Shown here piece after piece: positions 1 to 9,346 of a stretch of 64,000 nt of DNA. This DNA is from Polynucleobacter necessarius (GTDB taxonomy: Bacteria > Pseudomonadota > Gammaproteobacteria > Burkholderiales > Burkholderiaceae): contig NZ_LT606946.1 in assembly GCF_900095175.1 (NCBI RefSeq), positions 126,712 through 190,711 of the forward strand, read 5' to 3'. Numbering within the stretch: the stretch's first letter is position 1; every line of letters starts with the position of its first letter. Below the pieces are notes generated by a model. That model saw only the letters and a program-made list of their open reading frames with translations, searched no databases and was not told the origin of the DNA. The translations under genes were made by a program, and so were the position numbers.

Positions 1-353
1 ATCTCCCGCGTATTTTTGTGAACCTAGCGGATGAGAAAAATCCTGAAGTCTATGTACGTCTTCTCGGCATGGCTGATCGCCTCTTTCGTTTTATGACCAT
101 TTTGGCGGTACCTGCAGTCTTATTGGGTCTGACGCTTTGGCTGCATTTCAAGATTGGCGCTGGTGACGTTTGGATGTATGCCAAATTTTTCTTTGTCATC
201 TTGGTTATTGGCTATCACCATGCATGCTGGAGCCTACTCAAAAAGTTCCGCAATGGTGTTAATACCCGCTCTGGAGTTTGGTATCGCTGGTTTAATGAAG
301 TGCCAGTAATTTTGCTATTGATTGTGACTGCCTTAGTCGTGATCAAGCCTTAA
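1..353 (+). CDS. hemJ: Protoporphyrinogen oxidase HemJ, 3' part (5' cut by window edge)
   Basis: The reading frame is open from base 3 and the first visible residues LPRIFVN match the conserved HemJ segment after its first membrane helix, so the true start lies upstream. HemJ is a small inner-membrane protein that oxidises protoporphyrinogen IX in heme synthesis. Three hydrophobic segments are visible, and the end FNEVPVILLLIVTALVVIKP is the family's C-terminal helix. A GTG at 18 could open a shorter frame but would drop conserved residues. hemL, another heme gene, lies about 1.8 kb downstream on the same strand, which supports the assignment. Confidence 0.85.
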   Translation, partial: LPRIFVNLADEKNPEVYVRLLGMADRLFRFMTILAVPAVLLGLTLWLHFKIGAGDVWMYAKFFFVILVIGYHHACWSLLKKFRNGVNTRSGVWYRWFNEVPVILLLIVTALVVIKP

Positions 354-424
354 TGCTGACACCTCAACAATTATTCAATTGTTCTGATGATTTTTTACTT
401 CACCCTTTTTAGATTGCTAGCCTC

Positions 425-2086
425 ATGAGATTTTTTGTTGTTTGTCCAGGCGGACTGGAAGTGCCTCTTGCACAAGAGCTAGCAAGCATTGCGCAGCGCC
501 CTGACTGCAAGGCTTTGGGTGCTTGGGTGATTGATCCAACGCCAACGAGTCCAACGGGTGGAGTAGGCTTGGCAGCCCCTATCTCTGCAGCGATGGCATT
601 GAACTTGCATTCACGGATTGCAAGTCGAGTCTTGCTGCAAATGGCGGAATTGCCATACCATCAGGAAGAAGATTTATATAAGCTGGCCAGTGGCTTGGCT
701 TGGGAGGAGTGGTTTTCTTCTAAGCAAACTTTGCGGGTGGATGTGACTGCTCATCGCTCCCCACTTAAGAGTCTGAATTTTGCAACCTTAAAGATTAAGG
801 ATGCGATTGTGGATCGCTTGCGTGATGTGACTGGCGACCGCCCTAGCATTGATACCGCATTTTCGGATGTGCGTGTGCAGGTCCATCTAACGGCCACTCA
901 TGCCACGATCTATTTGGATGCTTCTGGCGAGGCCTTATTTAAACGCGGCTGGCGTGATGAAAAAGGTGGCGCCCCTTTAAAAGAAAATCTTGCAGCAGGT
1001 ATTCTGTCAATTACTGGCTGGAAACCCTCCCAAACCTTATTTGATCCGATGTGCGGTAGCGGTACCTTTTTGATTGAGGCTGCGCAAATGGCTTTGGCTA
1101 TTCCGCCGGGAGCGATTCGGGCGGGAATGTATGGCGATGATGCAAAGCCTAGTCGCTTGGCTTATCGTCCATTAGTGACTTCGGCTCATGGCTTTGGCTT
1201 TCAACGACTCAAGCCTTTTAACGAGGCTGCTGAGCAAAAACGCTGGGGCTCTCTGAAAGATGCTGCACATGCTGAAATGATGGAAAAGCGTAAGCAGTTC
1301 CCGGATTCAGAATCTTTAGGCATTAGCGGTGGCGATATTAATGAGCGCCTAGTAGCAATGTTTAAGGGTAATTGGCAGCGTGCTCAGTTACCAGGTCCGC
1401 CAGTCACTCGTCAGATTGATGCCTTGGCTAGCAAACCACCATCGAATGTTAAAGAGGGTGTCATGCTCTTGAATCCGCCTTATGGTGAGCGCTTAGTAAT
1501 TAAAGGTGGGCGAGGTCAGGATCGTGCCGCAGGCGCTGATATGGAGCGTGACTCCTATGAGCAAGCTGAAGAGCCAGAAGATCGCTACGCCTTTAATTTG
1601 GAAACAGGGCGTCAGAGTGCTAAACGTTCTAGCCGCGAATCTCTTAAAAAGTTACAAGCTCAAGAAGAGCAAGATCCAAAATTTGTCGAGTTCTTAAGAC
1701 AGTTCGGCCAACATCTAAAGGATGCTTTTGGTGGTTGGAATGTCTTTGTACTCACAGCGGATATGGCCTTGCCTGGACAGTTGCGCATTAAGGAATCAAA
1801 ACGCACCCCTTTATTTAACGGCCCGTTGGAGTGCAGGCTGTTTAAGTTTGAGATGCATCAAAAACGCGATGCTGCAGCGGATTTAAAATATCAAATATCT
1901 ACAAGGAAGACGGCGATGGAATTTAAAACATACATGTGTTTAATTTGCGGTTGGGTTTACGACGAAGCTGCTGGCCTACCGGAAGAGGGTATTGCACCAG
2001 GAACGCTTTGGAAAGATGTGCCCATGAACTGGACTTGTCCTGAGTGTGGTGCACGCAAAGAAGATTTTGAAATGATGGCGATCTAA
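425..2086 (+). CDS. THUMP-domain 23S rRNA methyltransferase (RlmL-like) joined in frame to rubredoxin
   Basis: Residues 1-497 are a class I SAM-dependent RNA methylase: a THUMP-like region at about 60-170, the SAM loop DPMCGSGTF at about 210, and the N6-adenine/N2-guanine-type catalytic motif NPPYGERL at about 350. The frame then runs without a stop into a complete 56-residue rubredoxin. A region rich in charged residues (about 365-425) precedes the end of the methylase. The enzyme probably modifies 23S rRNA, by family knowledge. Whether one fused protein or two proteins are made is open, because rubredoxin has its own start and an AGGA-type ribosome site. Start ATG 425. Confidence 0.8.
   Translation: MRFFVVCPGGLEVPLAQELASIAQRPDCKALGAWVIDPTPTSPTGGVGLAAPISAAMALNLHSRIASRVLLQMAELPYHQEEDLYKLASGLAWEEWFSSKQTLRVDVTAHRSPLKSLNFATLKIKDAIVDRLRDVTGDRPSIDTAFSDVRVQVHLTATHATIYLDASGEALFKRGWRDEKGGAPLKENLAAGILSITGWKPSQTLFDPMCGSGTFLIEAAQMALAIPPGAIRAGMYGDDAKPSRLAYRPLVTSAHGFGFQRLKPFNEAAEQKRWGSLKDAAHAEMMEKRKQFPDSESLGISGGDINERLVAMFKGNWQRAQLPGPPVTRQIDALASKPPSNVKEGVMLLNPPYGERLVIKGGRGQDRAAGADMERDSYEQAEEPEDRYAFNLETGRQSAKRSSRESLKKLQAQEEQDPKFVEFLRQFGQHLKDAFGGWNVFVLTADMALPGQLRIKESKRTPLFNGPLECRLFKFEMHQKRDAAADLKYQISTRKTAMEFKTYMCLICGWVYDEAAGLPEEGIAPGTLWKDVPMNWTCPECGARKEDFEMMAI
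1916..2086 (+). CDS. Rubredoxin (internal start within the methylase frame)
   Basis: From the ATG at 1916 the 56 residues form a complete rubredoxin: CLICGWVYDE near the N-terminus and CPECGARKEDFE near the C-terminus supply the four cysteines that bind one iron. An AAGGAAG sequence about 10 bases upstream is a plausible ribosome site, which favours separate translation. It is a small cytoplasmic electron carrier. It lies in the same frame as the methylase with no stop between them. hemL follows after about 55 bases. Confidence 0.75.
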   Translation: MEFKTYMCLICGWVYDEAAGLPEEGIAPGTLWKDVPMNWTCPECGARKEDFEMMAI

Positions 2087-2140
2087 TCGCCTTAAATGAA
2101 TTAATTACTAAAAATACTTTAGCGAAAGCAGGGCGGCATC

Positions 2141-3433
2141 TTGGGACAAAACGACATCTTATTTGAGCGGGCGCAAAACACTATTCCAGGCGGGGTGAAC
2201 TCGCCAGTACGCGCCTTTCGTCAGGTGGGCGGTACTCCACGTTTTGTTGCTAAAGCCAAAGGCCCTTATTTCTGGGATGCTGAAGGTACACGTTACATTG
2301 ATTTAATTATGTCTTGGGGCCCCATGATTGCAGGCCATGCGAATCCAGAAGTGGTTGAAGCAGTCAAGCAGGCTGCTGAAACTAGCTTTAGCTACGGCGC
2401 CCCTACCGAAGGTGAAATCGAATTAGCAGAGCGCATCTGCCAGCTGGTTCCTAGTATTGAGCAAGTGCGTATGGTCTCAAGTGGGACTGAAGCAACCATG
2501 AGTGCCTTGCGTCTTGCGCGTGGTTACACAGGTCGTGATCTCATCATTAAGTTTGAGGGTTGTTATCACGGACATGCAGATAGTTTGTTGGTGAAGGCGG
2601 GCTCCGGTCTTCTGACCTTTGCCGACTCGACTCAAAATGCACCGTCATCTGGTGGCGTACCCCATGATCTCGTGAAACATACCTTGGTGTTGCCTTATAA
2701 CGATGTGGCAGCACTGAAGGAAGTGTTTCAGAAGCAGGGTGATCAGATTGCTGCCGTCATTATTGAGCCGATTGCTGGCAATATGAACCTCATTAAGCCC
2801 TCAGCTGAATTTTTATCAACCCTTCGCCAGCTTACAAGTCAGCATGGCAGCGTATTAATCTACGACGAAGTAATGACTGGCTTCAGAGTTGCATTGGGTG
2901 GCGCCCAATCCCTTCAAGGCATTACTCCTGACCTCACCTGTCTTGGCAAGGTCATGGGTGGCGGTATGCCGATGGCTGCCTTTGGCGGTAAAAAAGAAAT
3001 CATGTCTAGGCTAGCTCCGCTGGGCAATGTATATCAGGCAGGCACCTTGTCAGGCAACCCAGTAGCCGTAGCTGCAGGCTTAAAGACCTTGGAGATTATT
3101 TCTAGAGAAGGTTTCTATGAGTGTCTGACTGGCCAAACCGAAAAGCTCATGGCAAGTTTAAAGCTCGCTGCTGATGAAGCAGGTGTGCCATTTTCGGTGG
3201 ATAGTGTTGGCGGCATGTTCGGCTTTTACTTTGCCAATGAAGCCCCAACTTCTTTTGAGGCAGTAACTAAAACTGATATCGAAGCGTTTAAGAAATTCTT
3301 CCACTTGATGCTGGATCAAGGTGTTTACCTTGCACCATCCGCTTATGAGGCTGGATTTACCTCTATTGCTCATGACAATACTGTGCTTGATGAGATCATC
3401 GCCGCAGCAAAGACTGCATTTAAGAAGTTATAA
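2141..3433 (+). CDS. hemL: Glutamate-1-semialdehyde 2,1-aminomutase
   Basis: HemL converts glutamate-1-semialdehyde to 5-aminolevulinate in the C5 heme pathway using pyridoxal phosphate. The protein has 430 residues, the usual length. It opens with the family signature [12 protein letters not shown] and carries the PLP lysine in [16 protein letters not shown] at about 270. The start is a TTG at 2141; no ATG is available before the conserved N-terminus, and a GCAGGG stretch lies just upstream. It shares an orientation with the hemJ and rubredoxin genes and ends convergent to apaH. Confidence 0.95.
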   Translation: MGQNDILFERAQNTIPGGVNSPVRAFRQVGGTPRFVAKAKGPYFWDAEGTRYIDLIMSWGPMIAGHANPEVVEAVKQAAETSFSYGAPTEGEIELAERICQLVPSIEQVRMVSSGTEATMSALRLARGYTGRDLIIKFEGCYHGHADSLLVKAGSGLLTFADSTQNAPSSGGVPHDLVKHTLVLPYNDVAALKEVFQKQGDQIAAVIIEPIAGNMNLIKPSAEFLSTLRQLTSQHGSVLIYDEVMTGFRVALGGAQSLQGITPDLTCLGKVMGGGMPMAAFGGKKEIMSRLAPLGNVYQAGTLSGNPVAVAAGLKTLEIISREGFYECLTGQTEKLMASLKLAADEAGVPFSVDSVGGMFGFYFANEAPTSFEAVTKTDIEAFKKFFHLMLDQGVYLAPSAYEAGFTSIAHDNTVLDEIIAAAKTAFKKL

Positions 3434-3442
3434 GAGAATTTC

Positions 3443-3460
3443 TTAGCAAAGTGTTGCTAA
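3443..3460. terminator. Weak hairpin between convergent hemL and apaH
   Basis: TTAGCAA and TTGCTAA form a 7-bp stem around a 4-base loop in the 33-base gap between the two convergent genes. There is no long T tract on either side, so terminator function is only suggested by position. Confidence 0.3.
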
Positions 3461-3466
3461 CAAGCA

Positions 3467-4306
3467 TTACATGCTGAGTGGGTGGTCATAGCCATCCACT
3501 TGAATAATCTCTAGCGCTTTTTTGGCTTTACCCGAATCAGGTATTTCCATAGCTGTGAGTTTTCCACCCCAGACGCAGCCTGTATCTAGCCCGATGACAT
3601 TCTCGTGTCGGAGCAGTCCTAGAGTGGACCAGTGTCCGAAGTAAATGAGGGAGTCTTGCGTTTTTCTTTTGGGAGTTTTGAACCAGGGGATATAACCTTT
3701 GGGACCATTCTCAAAACCTTCTTTACTTTCGAATTCCATTGTGCCGGCGGGGGTACAAAAACGAATACGGGTTAGTGCATTGGTAATGACGCGCAAACGA
3801 TCATATCCTTTGAGTGAGTTGCTCCACTTACTGGGAGTATTGCCATACATATTTGCCAAAAAATCTTTATAGGATTTCTTGCGAAGCGCATTTTCTACTT
3901 CTTGCGCACACTCAATAGTTTGCTGTAAATCCCACTGAGGTAGAACCCCTGCATGAACTGTTAAAACTTTTCCATTGCTGAAGGCCATCGGTCGATGACG
4001 TAACCAATGAATCAATTCTGCTCTATCAGGTGCATTTAAAATGGGCTGAACGGTATCAAGCCCCTTCGTTTTTCGGATGCCAGCATCTACTGCAAGCAAA
4101 TGCAGATCATGATTCCCGAGAATGCACTCAATACGTTTTTCTTCTTGCAGTTGCTTTAGATGGCGCAAGGTTCCTAAAGAGTCTGGGCCGCGGTTGACGA
4201 GGTCTCCCAAAAAAATCATCTTTGACTGAGTCGGGAGTTTTTTGACGAGCGCCTTTAACGAGGGGGCACACCCTTGAATATCACCGACGGCATAGATTTT
4301 GCTCAT
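3467..4306 (-). CDS. apaH: Symmetrical bis(5'-nucleosyl)-tetraphosphatase
   Basis: ApaH splits Ap4A into two ADP and belongs to the metallophosphatases. The metal-binding motifs are visible in order: VGDIQGC at the N-terminus, GDLVNRGPDS at about 35, GNHD at about 65 and a late GHWSTLG histidine block. Its 279 residues match the family length. It starts with ATG at 4306, 37 bases after the photolyase stop on the same strand, so the two genes may be co-transcribed. Confidence 0.93.
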   Translation of the reverse strand: MSKIYAVGDIQGCAPSLKALVKKLPTQSKMIFLGDLVNRGPDSLGTLRHLKQLQEEKRIECILGNHDLHLLAVDAGIRKTKGLDTVQPILNAPDRAELIHWLRHRPMAFSNGKVLTVHAGVLPQWDLQQTIECAQEVENALRKKSYKDFLANMYGNTPSKWSNSLKGYDRLRVITNALTRIRFCTPAGTMEFESKEGFENGPKGYIPWFKTPKRKTQDSLIYFGHWSTLGLLRHENVIGLDTGCVWGGKLTAMEIPDSGKAKKALEIIQVDGYDHPLSM

Positions 4307-4342
4307 ACTCTATCTTAAAGCGGAACGAACTAAGGCTCGTGA

Positions 4343-5833
4343 TTAAGTTGCGGAATCCTCAGAAGTCACTTTTTTGACTACGCTATAGCGCACCAAAGTC
4401 TTTTTGCGCGCTTCATCATGATTGACGACTGGTAGGGGGTAGTCACGACCCAGCAGAATGCCGGCAGCTTCAAGTTCAATATGACCGGCTTCCCAAGGTG
4501 CATGAATAGACTTCTTAGAGAGCTTGTCCAGTTGAGGTAAGTAGCGACGGATAAATTTTCCCTCGGGATCAAATTTCTGGGATTGGGTGATCGGATTAAA
4601 GATGCGGAAGTAGGGTTGCGCATCACATCCTGAAGAAGAGGCCCATTGCCATCCACCATTGTTGGAAGATAGCTCAAAGTCATTGAGGTGTTTTGCGAAA
4701 TACATTTCACCCCAGCGCCAATCAATGCCTAGATCCTTGGTGAGGAAACTGGCCACCACCATCCGTAGACGGTTATGCATATACCCGCTTTGATTAAGTT
4801 GGCACATAGCGGCATCCACTAGTGGGTAACCAGTTTTTCCATCGCACCAAGCTTTGAATAACTTCTTGGCGATAGCACCGCTTTCCCATTGAATATTGTC
4901 ATAATCAGGTTTGAACGCTGCACCTTCAGCAAGCCGAGGATGATTAGCCAGAATCATGAAATAAAAATCACGCCAGATCAACTCGCTTAACCAGATCGTT
5001 GCACCCATACTGCCTGCTAGCATGCGACGATGTGCCTCGCGTACTAAGCCCCTTATGGATAGCATGCCAAAGCGGAGATGTGTGGATAGATAGCTCACCC
5101 CTTTAATGGCTGGGAAGTCTCGACCGATTTGGTATTGATCAATGCGGTGCAGAAAATCCTCTAAGAAACTTTGACCACCTTCAGATCCTGGTGGCAGATA
5201 GGCCTCAATACCTGTGGGGCTAAAGCCCATAGACTCTAGTGAAGGTAAAGTGGCCTCCAGAATCTTTGGGATAACTGCGAACTGTCTCTTTTTAGGGGTG
5301 CAGTCATACGCCGCAATATCTTTTTCTTGCAAAGTCTTAAGCCAATTATTTTTGTATGGCGTGAAGATGGAGAAAGCCGTATTGGAGTTAGTAAGAATTT
5401 CTTTTTTCTCAAAAATCACTTGATCTTTAAAAGTATCAAATTCAATACCAAGTTTTTCTAGTGATTTGGCAACAGAGTCATCGCGGGAAATTGCCGATGG
5501 CTCATAGTCATGATTGGTATAAACGGAGTTGACACCCAATGTCTCTGCAATCTTCGGAATGCACGTGGTGGGCTTGCCAAACTGAATAATGAGTCCGCCA
5601 CCTTGTTTACGTAATTGCTCGTCGATTTGCTTCAGACCTTGCCATATAAAGTCTACGCGGCGATCATGTTTGAGGCCGCTGACATCGAGATCTTCGGACT
5701 TCAGTGGGTCCAGAATGTCAGTATCAAAGACAAATGCTAGCCAAACTTGGTCATTATTTTTTAGGGCGTGATGAAGGGCGGCGTTGTCATAGAGACGCAG
5801 GTCGCGACGGAGCCAAACGAGAGTTTTTTGCAT
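4343..5833 (-). CDS. phrB: Deoxyribodipyrimidine photo-lyase (cryptochrome/photolyase family)
   Basis: This 496-residue protein has the N-terminal photolyase Rossmann domain (LVWLRRDLRLYDNAAL) and the C-terminal FAD-binding domain with WSELIWRDFYF, the HNRLRMVVASFLTKDL helix and NNGGWQWASSSGCDAQPYFRIFNP. It repairs UV-made cyclobutane pyrimidine dimers with light. The complete length argues for an active enzyme and for an organism, or recent ancestor, exposed to light. It is divergent from the YdcF-like gene at 5911. Confidence 0.93.
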   Translation of the reverse strand: MQKTLVWLRRDLRLYDNAALHHALKNNDQVWLAFVFDTDILDPLKSEDLDVSGLKHDRRVDFIWQGLKQIDEQLRKQGGGLIIQFGKPTTCIPKIAETLGVNSVYTNHDYEPSAISRDDSVAKSLEKLGIEFDTFKDQVIFEKKEILTNSNTAFSIFTPYKNNWLKTLQEKDIAAYDCTPKKRQFAVIPKILEATLPSLESMGFSPTGIEAYLPPGSEGGQSFLEDFLHRIDQYQIGRDFPAIKGVSYLSTHLRFGMLSIRGLVREAHRRMLAGSMGATIWLSELIWRDFYFMILANHPRLAEGAAFKPDYDNIQWESGAIAKKLFKAWCDGKTGYPLVDAAMCQLNQSGYMHNRLRMVVASFLTKDLGIDWRWGEMYFAKHLNDFELSSNNGGWQWASSSGCDAQPYFRIFNPITQSQKFDPEGKFIRRYLPQLDKLSKKSIHAPWEAGHIELEAAGILLGRDYPLPVVNHDEARKKTLVRYSVVKKVTSEDSAT

Positions 5834-5910
5834 AGCCCTATATTAGGGCTTATTGAGGAGCTTCGCTGGGCTTGCGAGTAATATCTTGCTTATTAATAGA
5901 TTACTAATTT

Positions 5911-6729
5911 ATGGATACTTTATTTTTCTTTTTTTCAAAACTAGTGCAGTTTTGCATTGAGCCCCTGAACTGGGTAATTGTTTTTGTAGTCCTCAGCTTG
6001 TTATTTCTGACCCTTAGAAAACCTCATCTATGCAAACGATTCTTGCTGTTTGCTTTGGCAGACTTGTTGTTAGTTGGATGGTTGCCTACTTCTGAGATCT
6101 TTTTAAGAGCTCTGGAAGATAGCGTTCCAAAGGTTCAGCTTGCTCAGATGTCGGAGCCAGACTTTGCTGGGATTATTATTTTGGGCGGCGCCATTGAAGG
6201 TGGCGAGATTGCAGTAGATCGTGGTGAGGTATCAATTTATTCCGCGGCTGAGCGAGTCACCAAGGCCTTTGAGCTCATTCGCAAGTTCCCCGATCTACCC
6301 TACATCTTTAGCGGCTTCTCTGGGCGTCTTTCTCCAAAGGGGATATCTGAAGCTGATGCCTTTAAGCAACTGGTGGCGGAGCAGGGCTTGCCAGACAAAA
6401 ATGCCCATTATGAAAACCAATCCCGCAATACCTATGAAAATGTTATATTGATGAAGCACATGATCTTGGAGCTGGGTGCTGAGAGTGTCAAAGAAGCTGA
6501 TGCAACCCCAAAACCATGGTTGCTGATTACTTCGGCGTCGCATATGTACCGATCAGTGAAGATTTTCCAAAAACAGGGGATTGAGGTAATTCCAGTGCCG
6601 GTCGATTACCAAACCGGCAACCGTTTGCGGTGGGGGAGGTTTGATTTGGAGGATGGCATGCAAAACTGGAATAAGCTGATGCATGAGGTGGTCGGTCTCT
6701 TGGCTTACTGGATCACTAGAAAGATCTAA
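5911..6729 (+). CDS. YdcF/ElyC-like DUF218 membrane protein
   Basis: The protein has 272 residues, with two hydrophobic helices in the first 60 and then a DUF218 domain: GIIILGGAIEGG, SGFSGRL, the ENQSRNTYENV motif and the late SASHMYRSVKIFQKQGIEVIPVP block. Members such as ElyC act in cell envelope and undecaprenyl phosphate metabolism; the exact reaction is not established. It is divergent from phrB and is followed 33 bases later by yqgE. Confidence 0.85.
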   Translation: MDTLFFFFSKLVQFCIEPLNWVIVFVVLSLLFLTLRKPHLCKRFLLFALADLLLVGWLPTSEIFLRALEDSVPKVQLAQMSEPDFAGIIILGGAIEGGEIAVDRGEVSIYSAAERVTKAFELIRKFPDLPYIFSGFSGRLSPKGISEADAFKQLVAEQGLPDKNAHYENQSRNTYENVILMKHMILELGAESVKEADATPKPWLLITSASHMYRSVKIFQKQGIEVIPVPVDYQTGNRLRWGRFDLEDGMQNWNKLMHEVVGLLAYWITRKI

Positions 6730-6762
6730 CTTAGGCGGGGGAATTCGGTAAAATAAACCCAC

Positions 6763-7425
6763 ATGAACATGGCTAAAAAAGCCCCTGTGGGGCACGCTGC
6801 AGTACCCACCCAGACCTCCCAAGCTTCTGCTGCTGGGTCTTCAATTGCTTATTCCGCTGATCATCTCGCAAACCAATTCCTGATTGCCATGCCTAGGATG
6901 GTTGATCCTAATTTTGCTGGTTCAGTCATCTATCTTTTTGAGCATACCGAGCGGGGTGCAATGGGCTTGGTGATCAATCGCCCTACTGAGCTGGATATGG
7001 GCGCCTTATTTGAAAAAATTGAGGTCAAGCTAGAGGCGCCAGTATCTGAACAACCGGTCTATTTTGGCGGTCCAGTGCAAATCGAGCGTGGTTTTGTCTT
7101 GCATGAACCCACCACAGAGGTGGCTTGCAGCTCCTCCTGAGCCGTTCCAGGTGGTTTGACCATGACAACGTCTAAGGATGTGCTTGAGGCTGTGGCAACA
7201 GGTTCTGGGCCTAGTAAATTCTTAATGACCTTGGGGTATGCAGGCTGGAGTGCTGGCCAGTTAGAGGAGGAAATCACCCTCAATGGCTGGATCAACGTGC
7301 CCCTATCCCAGCAGCAAATGATTGAGATCATTTTTAATACCCCGTCTAGCCAGCGCTACGAGCGGACGATGAGCCTTCTGGGCTTTGATCCCTCCCATCT
7401 ATCAGGCGAGGCCGGGCATGCCTGA
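6763..7425 (+). pseudogene. yqgE: YqgE/AlgH family protein interrupted by an in-frame TGA
   Basis: The N-terminal part (6763-7140) carries the UPF0301 features LIAMPRMVDPNFAGSVIYLFEH and GPVQIERGFVLH. The C-terminal part continues in the same frame after a TGA at 7138-7140, with MTTSKDVLEAVA, GYAGWSAGQLEEE and the terminal LLGFDPSHLSGEAGHA. One base change, for example from TGG, explains the break; no frameshift is needed. Without the stop the protein would have about 220 residues, slightly long because of an Ala/Ser-rich N-terminus. The end overlaps the ruvX start, so the stop may also reduce ruvX translation. Confidence 0.88.
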
Positions 7426-7843
7426 GGGTGTTGGGATGAATGCGGAGCTAACCATCATGGCTTTTGACTATGGGACGCGGCGAATTGGTATTGCTGTTGG
7501 CAATACTCTGACCAAGGTCGGTCAGCCTTTGAAGATCATTGCGGAGCCATCTGAGGATGTGCGATTTAGGGCTATTCAGGCCCTCATTACAGAGTGGCAA
7601 CCAAACCAGTTGGTAGTGGGGCTGCCGTTCCACCCTGACGGTACTGAGCATGAGGTGAGTGTCAAGGCCCGCCGCTTTGGCAATCAGCTGCATGGACGCT
7701 TTCAGCTGCCAGTGGAGTGGGTGGATGAGCGCTATACCTCCGCTGTTTTAGAGGGTGATCCCGATATGCGAGACAATTTGGACGCCGAGTCTGCGGCCTT
7801 GATTTTGGAGCAGTATTTCCTTGAAAAGAATTGGATTGGTTGA
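7418..7843 (+). CDS. ruvX: Putative pre-16S rRNA nuclease / RuvX (YqgF)
   Basis: YqgF/RuvX has an RNase H-like fold and is implicated in 16S rRNA 5' maturation. The motif MAFDYGTRRIGIAVGN near the start carries the first catalytic Asp, and VDERYTSAVLE and the final DAESAALILEQYF are family blocks. The ATG at 7418 overlaps the yqgE stop and gives 141 residues; an ATG at 7436 preceded by GGG is an alternative. A TTG at 7385 extends the frame but lies inside conserved yqgE sequence. It is part of a yqgE-ruvX-pyrR-pyrB series. Confidence 0.9.
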   Translation: MPEGVGMNAELTIMAFDYGTRRIGIAVGNTLTKVGQPLKIIAEPSEDVRFRAIQALITEWQPNQLVVGLPFHPDGTEHEVSVKARRFGNQLHGRFQLPVEWVDERYTSAVLEGDPDMRDNLDAESAALILEQYFLEKNWIG

Positions 7844-7844
7844 C

Positions 7845-8351
7845 ATGAATGCAGAGCAGTCCTATCTGAAATTACTAGAGACTTTGAATCAGCGCAAAAA
7901 GGCTGGTGACTCATTTGAGTTGGCTGGTCTTGCAATGGGCGGAGCGTGGATTGCAGAGCGTTTAGCCGCCGATTTAAATCTTCCTCACTTTGGTGTAATT
8001 AACGTGGCGTTTCATCGGGATGACTATGCGGAGAAGGGTATGACAGCACTTCGTACTGCCAGCACGATGTCTACCCATCTTCCTTTTGAGGTCAATGGCG
8101 CAAATGTGATTTTGATTGATGATGTATTGCTTACTGGCCGCACAGTTCGTGCAGCGCTCAATGAGTTATTTGATTTTGGTAGACCTGCCCAAGTGGAGTT
8201 GATGGTTTTGGCAGATCGTGAGAATCGTGAGTTGCCAATCTCTGCTGACTTTGTGGGTGAGCAAGTGAGTGTTCCTGACAATCAAATTTTAGTTTTAGAA
8301 GAAGATGGCGCTGGCAAGTTCAGTTTCCAATTAGAAGAGCGCGCAGAATGA
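7845..8351 (+). CDS. pyrR: PyrR-type uracil phosphoribosyltransferase / pyrimidine regulator
   Basis: The protein is a phosphoribosyltransferase of the PyrR class with the PRPP loop [18 protein letters not shown] at about 95 and [13 protein letters not shown] upstream. In some bacteria PyrR also regulates pyr mRNA; here only the enzymatic fold can be inferred. The ATG at 7845 is chosen over a TTG at 7821 because it directly follows the ruvX stop and gives a typical length of 168. Its stop overlaps the pyrB start (ATGA), so the two are coupled. Confidence 0.9.
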   Translation: MNAEQSYLKLLETLNQRKKAGDSFELAGLAMGGAWIAERLAADLNLPHFGVINVAFHRDDYAEKGMTALRTASTMSTHLPFEVNGANVILIDDVLLTGRTVRAALNELFDFGRPAQVELMVLADRENRELPISADFVGEQVSVPDNQILVLEEDGAGKFSFQLEERAE

Positions 8352-9328
8352 TCGGAATTAACAACTCAATGATTACTCCAGTAAATCAATTTAATGCTGC
8401 TGGCGAATTGACACACTTGCTGACCTTGGAGGGTTTGCCAAAAGAACAGATCCTGCATATTTTGGATACTGCCCAGCAGTTCGTAAGCGTTACCGATCCT
8501 GCGAGAGAGGTTAAAAAAGTGCCACTATTGCGCGGCAAGAGCGTTTTCAGTTTGTTCTTTGAAAACTCTACTCGCACTCGTACCACTTTTGAAATTGCCG
8601 CTAAGCGTTTATCAGCTGATGTGATTAATTTGGATATCTCCACTTCATCTACCGCTAAAGGTGAAAGTCTTTTAAATACGATCGATAACTTAGTAGCAAT
8701 GCAGGCAGATATTTTTGTAGTACGCCATAGCGTTTCTAGAGCACCTATTGAAATTGCTCAACACATTCCTGCGCACGTCCATGTGGTTAATGCCGGCGAC
8801 GGTAGTCACCAGCATCCGACTCAAGGCTTGCTGGATATGTATACGATGCGCCACTTCAAGAAAGACTTTAGTGGTCTCAAGGTAGCAATTGTGGGCGACA
8901 TTGTTCATAGTCGTGTAGCGAAATCTAATATCTGCGCTTTGAGAACTTTGGGTTGTACAGATATTCGTGCGATTGGCCCTGAGAGTCTTTTGCCAAGCGA
9001 TTTGGATATGTTGGGAGTGAAGGTTTTCCACAGCATGGAAGAGGGGCTAAAGGGTGTTGATGTCGTGATGACCTTGCGTATTCAGAAGGAGCGCATGGAA
9101 GCGGGGCAAGTTCCTGAGGGCGATGCTTTCTTTAAACAGTATGGTTTAACCCCTGCACGATTAGCCTTAGCTAAACCTGATGCTATCGTGATGCACCCTG
9201 GCCCCATGAACCGCGGTGTAGAAATTGATTCTGCTGTAGCTGATGGCTCTCAGTCGGTCATCCTGAATCAAGTTACGTTTGGTATTGCTGTGCGCATGGC
9301 GGTGATGTCTATCGTTGCCGGTAACTAG
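8348..9328 (+). CDS. pyrB: Aspartate carbamoyltransferase catalytic subunit
   Basis: PyrB joins carbamoyl phosphate and aspartate, the committed step of pyrimidine synthesis. The carbamoyl phosphate site [13 protein letters not shown] is at about 75, the HPTQGLLD motif follows in the middle, and [10 protein letters not shown] near the end belongs to the aspartate site. At 326 residues it is full length. pyrC, which often follows pyrB in Burkholderiaceae, is not here; a glycosyltransferase begins 19 bases later. Confidence 0.96.
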   Translation: MIGINNSMITPVNQFNAAGELTHLLTLEGLPKEQILHILDTAQQFVSVTDPAREVKKVPLLRGKSVFSLFFENSTRTRTTFEIAAKRLSADVINLDISTSSTAKGESLLNTIDNLVAMQADIFVVRHSVSRAPIEIAQHIPAHVHVVNAGDGSHQHPTQGLLDMYTMRHFKKDFSGLKVAIVGDIVHSRVAKSNICALRTLGCTDIRAIGPESLLPSDLDMLGVKVFHSMEEGLKGVDVVMTLRIQKERMEAGQVPEGDAFFKQYGLTPARLALAKPDAIVMHPGPMNRGVEIDSAVADGSQSVILNQVTFGIAVRMAVMSIVAGN

Positions 9329-9346
9329 TTAGATCGGATATAGCTC

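Noticed and set aside
1506..1697. Second frame inside the methylase gene
   Set aside because: It lies wholly inside a clear coding frame, has no ribosome site and shows no family resemblance.
7138..7140. Selenocysteine or recoding at the yqgE TGA
   Set aside because: No SECIS-like hairpin was seen after it, YqgE is not a selenoprotein family, and other genes in the window carry TAA and TAG in the same way.
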